Below are positions 36,140 through 49,500 of a stretch of 64,000 nt of DNA, in pieces. Made by a program: the position numbers and the translations under genes. The stretch's first letter is position 1. The number at the start of each line of letters is the position of its first letter. The stretch is from Siderastrea radians (lineage: Eukaryota > Cnidaria > Anthozoa > Scleractinia > Rhizangiidae), in assembly GCA_964017195.1 (NCBI GenBank), contig OZ024900.1:31326641-31390640 (forward strand), given 5' to 3'. The notes under the pieces are model-generated. The model was not told the DNA's origin and did not search any database. It saw nothing but the letters and a program-made list of their open reading frames with translations.

Positions 36140-36781
36140 TAAGTATAGCGAACGATGTTCTTCAGCGTGGCCAATGTAATGTATGGAACAGGAGCCCGTT
36201 ATAACGAGCCCTGGTATAACAAAATCCTTGATATAATTATAACAAACTCAATCTGGAAGTCCAAACTTTGGAAAAAAGTGTGATATAACGCATAAACGCT
36301 TTCAGCCACCGAACGTTCTGTGTGGCAAACACAATGTTTGACGAAAATGATTGATTGTTTAGCCGGGGCTTTAAGAGCAGTTTTTCTGGTGTAGTTTTAT
36401 CCGCAGAAGCTGTACTTGGGTGTGTCTAAAGTGAATTGGATTCCATGGTCCGCAACAGACTGTTTTAGTGTGTAGGTGCATGTCTACTGTCTCTCTAGAC
36501 AAAGAGGCCGATATAACTAAAAATTTCATTTCTTCAAAAATCCATATTGAAACAATTGTTGTTATTCATTTGAGACTAATACTTACCACGCTGGTTAATA
36601 TACTGTAAAAACCTTTATACCCAGGTTTATTTCTAGGATCGTGATGAACCGTGACGGGGAACATTTTAGTAAAAATTGGAAAATTTAACTCCGTGCCGCC
36701 ATTCAAAAGAAATACGTACTTTTTTAAGATCTATTTTTCCGTGTCTCTGTGTGTGTATCAATTGAAATTGATCAATTCATA

Positions 36782-36823
<42 letters not shown>

Positions 36824-36901
36824 GAAAGAAAGAAAGAAAGGAAGAAAGAAAGGAAGAAAGAAAGAGAAAGAAAGATAGAAAGAAAGAAAGAAAGAAAGAA
36901 A

Positions 36902-36945
<44 letters not shown>

Positions 36946-36947
36946 AA
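36782..36947. repeat. (GAAA)n microsatellite
   Basis: About 165 bp of GAAA repeats with a few variant units. Both strands are open through it (Lys/Glu/Arg-rich or Phe/Leu/Ser-rich), which is a simple-repeat artefact. Confidence 0.95.
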
Positions 36948-37057
36948 TGAACAGCTCTAAACGGATGATATTATGTACTGTGATAGGACTTAAAAAATTC
37001 AGTAACAATTTGGGATGCTTAGATGGAAAGCAACCAAGTTTAGTTGTGGGCTTCTAA

Positions 37058-38000
37058 CCATGGCTTAAAATCCATAGAAATGTCTTTGACGATGAGAACA
37101 AAAAAAATGAAGCCGATGTAGGGTTAAGCTTGGCACGGACTCTGATTTCTGCTTCCCCGCGATAACGACTGTTTCTCAAGTTTGTTTTTGGTATCCAAAG
37201 GTGTTTTCACCCTAGTAAACCGATAATAGAACAGTGCGATATCCCCGGAGTGGGATGGTAGCACGGGTAACACTGTATATTTTGATGCCGAGGATAAAAA
37301 CTTGTCAAATTCAAACAGACAGAAGTTGGCAACTTGCGTGCTTTGACATTTTGCATTGAACGGGATCTAACTTGCGAGAAATTCCGGCAACGTAAATACT
37401 TCAATCTTCGGGCCACTTCATCAAAGCCTAGGCAAGTTACTGGTTGATATAGCAACGCATTGACGAATAAAATAAGGGCCAAATTTTCGTAGTTTTTAAA
37501 ATGGCGTCTTCCCAGCTGGCCGAGTCCCTTGTCCTTTGTGTTCCATGGGTTAAGATGCAGGAGAAAAGGAGGACTCTGCCGTTGCCCGTAAAGATGCTTA
37601 GTGTGATGCTTATTGAGAAAACTTTAGAAGCATGCCTAGGTTCATATTCTTTAAAAATCAAATAAACACCATGCACATTGTAAATGGAGGCTCAATTAAG
37701 GGTCAGTAAATACTGGAAGTTTAAAAAAACATCAATGTGAAACGCACAGTTGCTGGTCCACAGTTGTAAATGGGAGACCGGCCAAACCTTCAATTGAACA
37801 TACTGTGAACACCACTCCTCTCCCCCTCCCCCCACACATAGAGTTACTTGCGGAAGAGGCCACTGGAAGGGGTAGAAAAAAGCAAATGGTAGGAACATTT
37901 TCTGTTCGGAATTCTTACCCGTAATAAATTTTTGCCCTCATTTCCGTTTCTCCTGAAAAATTTTCTGTTTGGGCAGACCAAAAAATGCCTTCGTTTGCTT
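37058..38000. other. Intergenic, nothing supported
   Basis: No repeat or exon that I can support on either strand. Confidence 0.35.
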
Positions 38001-38029
38001 TCGAGTTGAAATTTTCAGAATTTTGGAGA

Positions 38030-38300
38030 GAATGAAGTAAAGCAATTACTCTGACTAATCACAACAGACGCAAAGAACATAATGAACCAATCAGAACTCA
38101 AGCAAATAGATGCAATCGGCGCCAAGCGCGGGAAGACACGTGCAACAAAGGCACAATTGTTTTTTTTTCTGATTGGTTGAGAAGGTGGCGAGAAATTTTT
38201 AAACCAATCACAAAGGGAAGTAAAGAAAGGCCAAAACAAACACGAATTACTCTCGACACAAATGAAAATCTTACTATAGACTAAACCAACTGTTAAAGAT
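38030..38300 (-). repeat. CCAATCA-rich dispersed repeat, copy 1
   Basis: AATTACTCTGACTAATCACA and GAACCAATCAGAACTCAAGC recur as the reverse complement at about 61,105-61,195 in a CEP128 intron. The 144-codon open frame on the minus strand here is most likely repeat-derived. Confidence 0.55.
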
Positions 38301-38924
38301 CGAATCAGAGCATGCAGAGTTTTCTTTTCTTCCCGCATCTCAATTCCGGAAAAACAAGTCAAATGGGACTCTCTGGAAAGGGAAGTTGCTGTCAATAAAG
38401 AGTATGTTGTCGTGGTTCTCATATTACGAGTACTTTCTATGTTTCGCATGTTTCAGACTGTATTCCTAAAACACGCCTTAACAGTGCGACTCTGTTTGAC
38501 CAGGGATTAGTGGAGTAAAACACTGATCATACCTCAGTACCATCTCAGAATAATCCATTTTGACTTCCTTTGGTCCTTAAAGCTGCGTTGTCGCTGAATA
38601 TTTTGATAACTGCATTCTAAAACCTTCTTTGTGAATCTGCATCAACTTTCAACTGAATGTAGCATAAAAATGCAAACGAGCTGAATGCACGACACGCACC
38701 AATTCACATGAATGAGACTGTCGGAATTTTTGTATTTTTCTGCATATTTTGAAAAAAATTATTCAGCATGGATGTTCACCAACTAGAACCTTGTTTTATA
38801 GCAGTCTATTAAGCCGCGGGTACAAAAATGATTGTTTGTATCAAAAGGTGAAACGATTGAAAACAATAAATGTGGCGCCCCTGGCTAGCAGTACATATTG
38901 CAACACGTAAGAGAACCGGTAGCC

Positions 38925-39362
38925 CCTCGGGGGGTACTCAGAAAATATTTGGGTGGGGTGTGCCGCTGGGACTCTGAAGCCTTTAACCTATCCCAGACCA
39001 CTTTTAGCTCCATTTTGCAACCCTATTCTAGACTAGACGCCGAAAATCCCTACCCCTATCCTAAACTAGCTATCTTCCAATAATCTTCCGTCCAATATAG
39101 CCACATAGTGTTTTCAATGGAAAACCATCTGTCCATCAACAAAGTTGCTGTGATCGAATTTACATTTATTTCCGAGTTTTTCAAACCCTATTTGGGTCTA
39201 AATTTGCCACACTACTTTCCAGTTTCCCAGGTAATTGATACCCTATTCTAGATCAAAACTCCCTGATTTCTATACCCTTTCCCAGTCCAAACTGCTTGAA
39301 AACCATACCCTTTACAGCGGCACATACCTATATAGGTTATACATGGGAGTAACCTCCTCGGA
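38925..39362. mobile_element. TIR element family A, copy 2
   Basis: The left end CCTCGGGGGGTACTC and right end GGGAGTAACCTCCTCGG mirror one another. GCGGCACATACCTATATAGG near the right end matches the inner block of the copy at 32,208-32,648. The interior differs and holds a degenerate 'CCCTATTCTAGA' repeat. Confidence 0.6.
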
Positions 39363-39825
39363 CAGTAACCGTATCAAGAGGAAACACGTTCAAGAGGAGT
39401 TTCATGCGACCGGGACTATGTTTTTGTAATGTTTCACCAGTTTACCTTTACTCATTCTCGTCCCCAGAGCTACGCGACTTTTTTTTAATTTACGCCTCTT
39501 GTAGCTCTGGTAACGGCCAAAAATAATTTTTTTTTGATTGGCTGATTTAAACTGTATGCGCAATAACGTTAAAATTTTTTGGCTTCTACGCATAACGTTT
39601 TATTTCTGGTTCAGTTAATCAGGGCATTCATTAACTGATATTATTATTGACTTGCTCAATTTCCACGCAAAGAATGTGGCTAAGGGCAGATTAAGCGACC
39701 AAATTTTGCTGTTTGGTTAAGCACGTAAGAATTCAAAGTGTTAGAGATTGTCGCTAAATGCCAGCGATTCTTTTCTCGCTACAGCATTTTCTACAAAACT
39801 ACAACTTGTCCATAAATAAACTTAC

Positions 39826-39984
39826 GTGTAACTGTCTCATCAACTTTTGTAATGACCTCTTGATGTCGATGTTTAAAAACTTGGGCGCCAAATTCTTTTG
39901 GAAATTTTCGATGGGGTAAAACGTAATACAATGTAGCATTTAGTGCCGAAACGATAAGTACACAGTTGACATTCTCACACATCA
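39826..39984 (-). CDS. Possible upstream exon of the secreted Gly-X-Y gene or of a separate transcript
   Basis: The minus strand is open from about 40,039 to an excellent donor (ACAC|GTAAGT) at 39,826. The first ATG in frame is at about 39,984. The frame leaves one base, which would join the exon at 33,069 in frame and read through its ATG (VDETVTP then EMALEL). However, the signal peptide at 33,064 would then be internal, so this piece is more likely 5' UTR or unrelated. Confidence 0.3.
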
Positions 39985-40226
39985 GAAACCAGACGAATGT
40001 AATAAAATAACTGTACAATTCAGTATAACGCAAATGCAATACCTTTATTCAGGCAAGATACAATTCCAAAACCCGTGAGCAAAATGCAGGGACAATCGTT
40101 CTCCTGATCAACTACGGCACGAAAGGCAGCTTTTTAAGTTTGTTCCTTTTAACGCTCTAGGTTTTCCGCTAAATGCAGGAGATTTAGAGGGTTCCGAAGA
40201 GCCCTTCTATGACTCGATCGATAGCA

Positions 40227-40292
40227 ATCTCGTCCCCAGAGCTCGATCCCTGGCGCAGACCAAAAGGATCGTGGGCTCTGGGGACGAGATTG
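40227..40292. repeat. Inverted repeat, CTCGTCCCCAGAGC type
   Basis: CAATCTCGTCCCCAGAGC is mirrored by GCTCTGGGGACGAGATTG within about 65 bp. Related ends recur at about 39,455 and 40,450-40,505 (GGCTCTGGGAACGAGAATG), so several copies of one foldback family cluster here. Confidence 0.65.
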
Positions 40293-40541
40293 GATCGATA
40301 GGAATTCAAATTTCTCGGCAGGTGTCAGAGAATTGTCATGCCCAGAGCTCCACGAACGAGAATAGAGCAGGCGCAATAGCACCTTAACGAATTAGACATG
40401 CGCTGCCGGATGTCGGGAATTTCACGACATCCGGAAATGGCTGATACCAGAGCCCTACGATCCCACCGCTGACAGAACAGATCGTAGGCTCTGGGAACGA
40501 GAATGACCTTCCTTTACTAGCTAAACACACATAGTCCGCAT

Positions 40542-40952
40542 CAGGAGCCTATTACCCGGAGCGTCCAACTTCCCTACTGCGTCTGTGAAACGGCATTTTC
40601 ACAAGTAAATTTATTTTTAGATAAGCTTTTCCCGCGAATTGGTTGAAATAGCCAATCAAAAAGCGGTTGCTTAATTAATAATACACTGAGTACGAAACTA
40701 CGACAACTCGTCCACGCTGGAAATAAACATAACGGATACCAGTGACCAGTGAGAAATCTTTATTGGGGTGTTCTGACAGTATTTCAAGCGATAAATTTAG
40801 TATTTACAAGGGAAGTAGTAGCTTAGATTTAATGCAGACGTCATCGGAAAAAGTTATTTTCGCGGGAAAGGCTTATCTCAAAATAAACCTACTTGTAAAA
40901 ACGCTGTTGCACGAATTTATGACAGTTGGACGCTCCGGGTAATGGGCTCCTG
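40542..40952. mobile_element. hAT-like MITE with long TIRs
   Basis: The 411-bp element has inverted arms of roughly 105 bp beginning CAGGAGCCTATTACCCGGAG. TCCGCAT flanks both sides (40,535-40,541 and 40,953-40,959), extendable to 8 bp if the outer G is counted. A 7-8 bp target duplication fits hAT. Confidence 0.7.
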
Positions 40953-40959
40953 TCCGCAT

Positions 40960-43560
40960 ATGATAATCTCGCAGAAATTTTTAAATTATCTAAGGCGGTT
41001 TATAAAGAAGAAGGCGGGGGGGGGAGGGGAGGGGAGGGAGTAAGGGAAGACGGTAACAATTAAGATTTGAGGGTCACTGAAAATAAACAATTGTATATTT
41101 ATATTTATCAAATCATAAAATCATCATTCATGAAAAACATTAGCGTAGTGGGTAAAACACCAAAGCCCCCCCCCCCCCAACACCACCGTGTAATCAATTT
41201 AAAAATTGGTTGGATTCAAATCAGTTCTTTGCCGCTTCTCTAAATTTACACTACCGAAAAGTTAATTTCTCGGACTAGTGTTTTTTTTTTTACATGCATA
41301 TTGTGTTACCTTAGTAGAAGGATATAAAGTGAGGTTCTGAAACACGATGTAGAGTGCACAGAACGTATGCACAATAACAAAAAGGGGCACCGTCTTCAAG
41401 AGAGAGTTAAATCCATGCAAAGATATGAAAATTCTCACCAGTGCTACGGTATCCGTGTATCTCCGCATTTCGACTCCAGTGGGCGCGCTGGATGCATGAC
41501 GACGCATGACACTACAACGTTAACTGCGTGTGCAGTAAGATGCACGTACACAATTGGCGCGAACGTCCTTAACACACATCTTCAAGATAAATACGGCTAT
41601 TTGTGCAAAAGCTGAAAAAAGCATCAGAAATTAGGCCTGCATGTTGTATTCAAAATGATTCTAACTCACACATACCCTAATTTCTTTTTTATAATCTCCA
41701 ACTAGCGACCCTCAAGTTCAGCTCAGTCGCCAGTTTGAAAGCGCGCTACATCGAAGTTTGGATCCAAGGTGTGACTGAGAACGCCCTGGGGAGGACTTTG
41801 TGCAGAGTGCTTTGAGAGATCTTTAGGAGAATCCTTTTCACTTTATGCAACTCAGAAAAATATTACTGCTTAGCACCCACTATCGACATAACCATCATAA
41901 ACATAAACATAATCTACTTATGATCTAGTGGGAACAGATAACTTAACGAGGTTGAGGATTAAACAGAAACTGAAGTTGTTATAGGAATAAAGGGTTTGAG
42001 GTTATTCACCGTCGTTTTTATCTTAGAGTGGTTACGATACAAAACAGAATCCAATTTGGTGTCAAACGTCACCGATTTTTTCGTGGAACATTTAAAGGTT
42101 GACAGGTTACGTGACTTTTGGATCTCAAAGCTGTTAAGTAATTTTTTGCAGTATTTAAATAAACTGAACTTTCAAAAACGTCTGTTGACAATGCCGACTC
42201 GCACTTCAAATGTTCGATGACAAAACGTTTTCAAAATACCAGTAGGTCATGTTTTTTTTCGTGACCTTTCTATGCTTGGATGAGAACGACGGTAATTGAT
42301 TTCTCCAAGGGACAGGACTGAAAGAACGGCCACAACAGGGAGAGATGGGGAGTGGGGGGGGGGGCACTTGATCATACCTAGGGCAGCATTGCCGAGTGTA
42401 ACACATGAATTAACACACATGAAATGGGAAGGCAGCTCACCGCAATGTTAAACCTCAGTTTCCAAAACGACGGTTCCCCAGTACTTATTTTCACGTATGG
42501 ATATGGAGTGATTTCTTGTCTAAGGAAACAACACAACAAGATCCAGATACCAAGGAATTCATGGTCTCATAGTCTCAGAAGACTATCTGAGACTATGGAT
42601 TTGCGCCCTTGGTTCTCCTATGTTGACAGCGTCTATTGTACCTGGAGAGGCCAGTGTGGGGATGGCAGTCTCTGTTGCAGTGTTTATACCCCGTTTACAC
42701 CAAAGGTTAAACAAGTTTAGTTTGTGTGAATTGGGTATTAATTACAGTACGCCAAAATAAACAACAACAAAATGGCTAATGCTTTTAGCTGTGAATCTAC
42801 CAAGTTATGGATCGTGAAGGACAGCTACCTTTGGTCCATCGCCTCTAGAGCTCTTTAGGCTTCTCTCGCGTTCTCCAAACTTCTCGTTTGCATCCATAGC
42901 TCGATAGGCTCTAGATAAGCACGAACCAGTTTTTAAACAAACTGGAGATAATTATATTTTCAATCATTTGCAACTGAAAAGCTTTCTCATAGAGTGTTTA
43001 ATTGTGTCAAATCAACAGTTGCATTACAAAAATGACTACAATTCGATATTGTGTACCTAATAATATATTAATCTGATAATTTTTCTTCTGTCTTTTTCAG
43101 GTGAGTCGTGACAGTGGTGAGGTCAGTTAAATAAAACAACGTACATCTTGTTATTATCATACAATCGACCATTTACATCTTCGTTATCTTAAATATGCGA
43201 CTTGACGAGTGTGTGAGGGACACGACCAGTGCTTCTCTTCACCTAAAAAATGTTGAAGTCAGATAAGCATTAACACATAAATCAACAATTCTCCCATAAG
43301 ACCTTGGCTATTTTAGCAGACATGCACAACCAAGAGAAAAGACTTCAGCAAACTTGGTCTCTACGAGACGCTGTGAGCGTAAATTTTCGAAAAGAGCAAG
43401 TGTTTCGAGGAATTACGGAGTACATGTTACCAGATATTCATTGACAATCGATAGCAATCGATGTAAATAGGGAATTTTTTTCCTGTGAATATCGACTAGA
43501 CATCGATTGGCCAATACCACTTATAAGGTTGTACCTTCAGCGTACCTTAGGTTGCCGGTA
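40960..43560. other. Intergenic downstream of CEP128, no gene seen
   Basis: Contains a G-rich run (41,016-41,040), a poly-C run (about 41,166), a poly-G run (about 42,354) and a small palindrome around AGACTATCTGAGACTATGG (about 42,565-42,600). No exon on either strand could be supported. Confidence 0.4.
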
Positions 43561-46500
43561 CTATCTTTCTTTATAGTCCAAGTCCGTACTAGCAATGGGG
43601 CCTTTGCCGCGGTACTCCTGAAGCTTGTGGCTTCTCTTTCTGTCAGTCTTCAACGGCGAACTCAAGGGCGAAGGATCTAAAAATTTTTAAACACAAGAGA
43701 AACCATTAATGAGTTACCGTAAAGTTCCGACCCCAAAAGTAGCGATAAAGTCTGACGTTTGTTAATAAAAATAACACCCACAAAAAACGATCTTAGTGGA
43801 TCTAAACACAACAGAAACCAAGTCATTGCCTGGAAAGTAAGATATTGGAGGGTTCGTAGGGAATTTTTGCATGCAAGTTTGTATCCTTTCTTCTCAAACT
43901 ATTTTTGTTCACTCCGTCCAGATATTTCTGACAAGAGAAAAAATAGACTTTGACTGTTGACAAGAAATTTAAGAATACTGCAAACTTGCCAATTCACTCA
44001 CAAGTCAACTCATTTCCGAATACGTCCACCCAATCTCCTCCCCTGAAAACAAGCCTTCCCAAAAATTAAAGAATTAAGTTACTCTAGTCATTAGTGTACC
44101 AGTGCAGATACCACGCAGCTCCTAACAACCTCTAATTTCAATGGACCTGGTATCACGCAGCTCTATTGTTTTTAGGGCTAGGGTCCATTGTTTTGTTGCT
44201 TGTTTTATTGTTTTCTCAGCCAATCAGAGAAGACCTTGTAAGAACTGCGCACCGCCCCTACCAGTAGGCCCCCTTTTCCGTCATTAAGTTCCTCATGCGA
44301 TTTTTTTTCTGGGAGAGGAGGGGCTACTAACAACATAGCATACACAACAAGAAAACTAACTTTCTGAGACAGTGGAAATAGTGTTATCAGATGCTGGAGA
44401 CCAGTCCGATGTAGGAATGGTTTTACTTGTGGATGGTCTGCAAAAAATTACAGCAAATAAAAAAGAAATGGAGTTAGCAAACTAAACAAAATTTAACTGT
44501 AGTTCCATGATGCTCGCAATCGACACACTACACGTATTCTTAGACAGGAAGTCTCGTTCCACACAGTCTCCTCAGATGTAAGAGCGGAAAACAGCGAACC
44601 GCAGGGGAATCTAACAAAATGCTGAGGAGTAGTAATGCTCAAAGTTGCTTGATGCTTCAGAAACTGGATTAAGCTCCGGCCACGTGGGCTGCCTGTGTTT
44701 CACGCTACAGAAACTGGGTTAAGCTTTGGCCGTGTAGGCTGCCTGTGGTTTATTTCACAGAAACTGGGTTAAGCTGTCGCCGTGTGGGCTGCCTGTGGTT
44801 TATGTCACAGGTGACTGGGTTAAGCTCTGGCCATGTGGGCTGCCTGTGGTTTATTTCACAGAAACTGGGTTAAGCTGTCGCCGTGTAGGCTTCCTGTGGT
44901 TTATTTCACAGAAACTGGGTTAAGCTGTCGCCGTGTGGGCTGCCTGTGGTTTATGTCACAGGCGACTGGGTTAAGCTCTAGCCATGTGGGCTGCCTGTGG
45001 TTTACGCCACAGAAAGTGGGTTAAGCTCTGGAGCGAGTACAACTTAAGGTCATTCCCCGAAATAAAATTTAACATACGATTTTTGTCAAACTTTCACTAG
45101 TTGTGATCTATCGTACAATGTTCTGAAATATAAAATAAAAAGAATAGGTCCCCGTGTCCGTTTATGAGATATCACCGTCTCAAGTTACCCCATAATTCCA
45201 TGCAATTTCGCCTAACGAACACGTGTTTATTTGATCAGTTTACGCTACTTTCCATAGGAACAGGAAGCACATAATTAAAGCAAATCTTGAAACAATGTAC
45301 TAGATGTAAAATATCGATAACAAGGAACAATTTAATAGATGTTTTATGGCAGATGCTCGAAGCATCAGACGAAATTGACTTAAAACCTTCCTCACGTGCG
45401 TGTTCTCGAGGTCGTAATTTCATCTCTATGAGTAACGCGTTTCTAGTAATGATTTTCTTTTCGAACATGTGTTTTTTTTCTAACTCTTTGAACAAAAAGA
45501 GGATGAACGGAAAAAAAGATAGGTCACCATGCTTGTTTAAGAGTAAATAACTTTTCTTTTCTCTGGTGAGCTTAGCCTCACAGGAAATCTATTACTCCCT
45601 GGGCGTGCGCGTGCTGTGAGCGCGCGCCAATGACGCAACAAATCGTGCGCAGTAAGGATGCGCAATGCAATACAGGGCAATGACCTTAATCATCGTTAAA
45701 GGGCCAATTTCACCTGTAAGGTACGACTTGTTTGGGACATGCATACACCGCGATGGCAAAGACCACGGGTGGGTTACAAGACCAACTCAAATCCTGTAGA
45801 GGATCGAAATGCACCAATGACAGCGATCCAAACGTGCTACATATAGCGACACGTAACAATCTACCATAACGCCTGATGAAGACTAGCAGCCAAGCAGTTG
45901 AAACGTCGTGATCAACACCTCAAAGTGACTCCATCGTGAGGCAAACGAATAACGTTCATCTCTACCAATCATACACACCACGATGAACGATAACCACATC
46001 TTTACCAAAACACAGAACGTTTCATAAAGAACACACACAGTTCTTACCTTAAGTTAGTTGGTGGCGTGTCTGGAAACTGATGAAGTCTCCGCTGTTTGGC
46101 CTTAGGACTGGAAATGCGGTCCAAACTCTACACAGACAAAATACTAATGAAACAGCTACAAGCACCAGAGAACCGTGGATATATAAAGGGGCTCTTTCGT
46201 ACTCATGTGAATAATATAGCCTACGGCTCTTAAGAAAATTGTAAGACCTTCCAACAATCTTCAAAAATATTAGGAAATCCATTGTTCCCAGAACTGGACG
46301 CCCACAATGTCATAAAATTCAGACTAGGAGCCCCCGTCTACTACCCCCTCCCGCCAGTCTGGTAGTTGGCTCTTCCGAATATAAGCCTCCTTAACCTCAA
46401 GTCTTTACTTGATAAAGTTACCCGCTACTGACTGAAAAAAAAAACCGGTTTACCGTCACAATGAGTTTGTTTCCAGGTCTATCGAAATAGTAAAATGAAG

Positions 46501-49500
46501 ACTATGTACAGTACTAACAAATTCTGTGTACAGATTATGAGGATGTAAAAATATTTCTGTCGACTTATTTGCTCAAAACGCTTTTTTGCCCCGACGGCTT
46601 TAAACCCTTAAGAACTGTTACAAAGTTGTACAGACCCAGGGATTACAACCAGGACTTAACAGTTTATTCAAGACGACGTTTCCACGCATAGAGCTAACGA
46701 ATAAAATGAAAACACTGGAGCCTGTTCATTCAAGCTAAACCCTTTATCGCTTCTTCAAATGAAGGATGTTTACCTCCAGCAATCTTGTGGACAAATTACT
46801 GGCGTCTAGACCTTCTTGCTGTAAGAAGAAATAAAATTAGCCAATGAACCGAGATGGAAATTTTTCCAGTAACAAGTAATTAAAGTCTTGACGACGAGAT
46901 CAAACAATTTGCGAAATATTTGAACAAAAGCGGCTTTCTAGTGACAGTGCAAACTGAGTAATAATTACGATTCAGTCCCTTAGCGCAAACACAAAATGTT
47001 CTTATAACAGAAAGGGGAGGTTTTCAAGCGAATCCTGAAACAAGGACAAACCATAACTAGTTTTCAGCGATTTTTTTTTTCAAGACATGATGGCTTAACT
47101 TGAAAACGTTGGCCGAACTTTTTTAACTTGGAATCCATGTCCACCCTGGCCATCTTTTTCCAAAGACACCTACTTAGACCCATAAAATTCAGTTTTTAAA
47201 AGATGAACCAAAGTTGTTTCTTTAAGGAATTGCGCACATTTTCCTCACAGCTGTGATCAAAAATTGTCCCAATAGAGATGGTTCTTTAAACAATCACTGA
47301 GCCACTTAGACAATAAAGTAGTCACATGACATTTATCTCACCCTATAGTCCTCCGCGATCGATTTGGCTCCTTGAAGCTCTCGACGAATACTTCCAACTC
47401 TTTCTTTATACCTGAAAACAAAACAGTCCACCACTCAGTCGGAGGATGGTGACCCTGTGGAGACCACAGCTTCTACGTTCGCACTTTTAGAGAACAACTT
47501 AGTTTGAATTTAGCTTCTAGATTTTATTTAGATTGCGGCTTGATAGAGGGAATTTTCGTGCAGGAAAGGACGTCCTTTAGTGATTATTCCTTCCTGTGGA
47601 GGGAGACCTGGTTGTCTCTGCATTTTATGATGAATCAGTGTCTTTTCGGATTAAAACGTGTGACAAACGGTAAAATCTTACTTCTTTCCTGTGGTTTAGA
47701 CCGTTGTGCCTCTTTTCTGTTTTAACTCAACTCGCGATACTACTGCTCTACAAGTTGCAGCAAAAACAGGCTCGCACCAAAGGACCTTAACAAAACAACT
47801 TAAGCAAGAGGATTGTACCCTACCTGACATACTTGTCGTGAAGTTTGTCCCTTTCTCGCTGCTCACCCTGAAACAAAGACAGCGAAAAACGTTTTTCAGT
47901 TTGTGACAAACGAAGAACTGTACATGCACAACCAAGCCACATTTCACGGTAAAGTCTTTGGGATATATTGCATTCACGTTGCTTAGCGCATTCCCTCTAG
48001 CGGATTACCCCTTTTAAGCCTCTCTTTGAGCTTCTAACCCCAGGCCCCCATATGACAGCGAGCCAGATTCAATGTCAGTTCCTCTCAGTCAAGGGGTTCC
48101 CTTCCAATGTTCATCAAGAAAGTGACCACTAGGTTTGAAGCACATCACGTACCCGCAAGCTATCAAATTCTTCCAAAACCTTTTGTCGATCATCCAAGGC
48201 TTCAGCTGTGGCGTGCAGGGCTCGTGTACTCTACAAACAGAAAATTAACGTTAGCTTATAGAGAATTTTAAGCAACAGGATTTCCACGAAAGTTCATTTA
48301 CCAGTAACAGTGTCATTTCAAGTGATCTCAACACCATGATATGCACGCAAATAAGAAGAAATGTTACCCGTCCGGCAATTCATTTGGATAATTCGCAAAT
48401 GATATTCATTTTAATAATTTAAATGAAAGAAAATATTTTTGCGGACAGAAATACATTCCATAACAATCGAAATTTTAAGGTGCCAGAAACTACATGCCAC
48501 GGGGTATTGGGTCAAATATCTGAAGAGAGGACTTACCGTCTCTAGATGTGCTGTCAGTTGAGCTATTCTATCCTGATATAAAAAGAAATTCAAACTTATT
48601 TCACTCTCCTGTGAAGGGATAGAATGCTTATCGTAATCCATTTTCCAAAATAACTTATTCCTAAAAACAAACTGCTGAAAGCTTTCAATTTCTTTACGGT
48701 GGCCAATTTACCTTATCAACTCAGTTGATAAATCCAAAATTGTGTGTTTCACTTCCCCTCTGACGCAGCACCACAGATTCTTTAGAAACTACCCCCTTGC
48801 ACTTTTGCTTGACCCGAGTAAACGTTTCTGCAGCCCTTTTCTCATCCCATAACCCCGTTCAACCGACCAAACACTATATTTTTGTGTGTGAGTGTTCAAA
48901 TGGTTTAGTAGACAAACGTTTGAAACGGAGTCACTTACTTGAAGCGCCTTGATGTTGTCAGTATTCTGTTTGTTCTTTGACTCTAAACCTGAACAAAGAA
49001 ACAAAGTTTAAGTAAGCAAAGTCTTAATGCAACGTTCAAAATATCTTTAAAAAATCTTCGGTATATTGGAGAGGTCTCGACTGATTCGAAAGCGGTCCAT
49101 AACAGCGAACCGTCCTGCAAAATTCACACAAATACTGAAAAGAAAAGAAACTCTTCTTTAAACTTCACCTTTCTTTTGTGCTGCCAGTTCATCAAGAAGC
49201 ATGCTTTGTTTGTCCAGTTCAGATATGAAATATTCTTTGTCTTCATCTGCTTTCTGAACAACATCCTTAAACGCAGAAAACATAGACTAGATTATAACGC
49301 GAGCAAAGACCCTTTTTATCCCTTAAGGACGGTGCCACTTTACACAGAGGTGTTTTTGCATAGTTAATACGTATGCGGAAAAAGCAGATCTTAGCAAGGG
49401 TTATTAGAATTCAGAAAGAAAATTGTGAGTAAACCAAGTATTTTTCAGAGGTAATAAAGCAACCTTTTCTCTAAAACGCTTTAAAACACACAACAATGTA

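Noticed and set aside
36749..37057. Lys/Glu/Arg-rich ORF, and a Phe/Ser/Leu ORF opposite
   Set aside because: Both are the GAAA microsatellite.
38015..38449. 144-codon minus-strand ORF
   Set aside because: Falls in a dispersed CCAATCA-rich repeat with another copy at 61,105; no domain.
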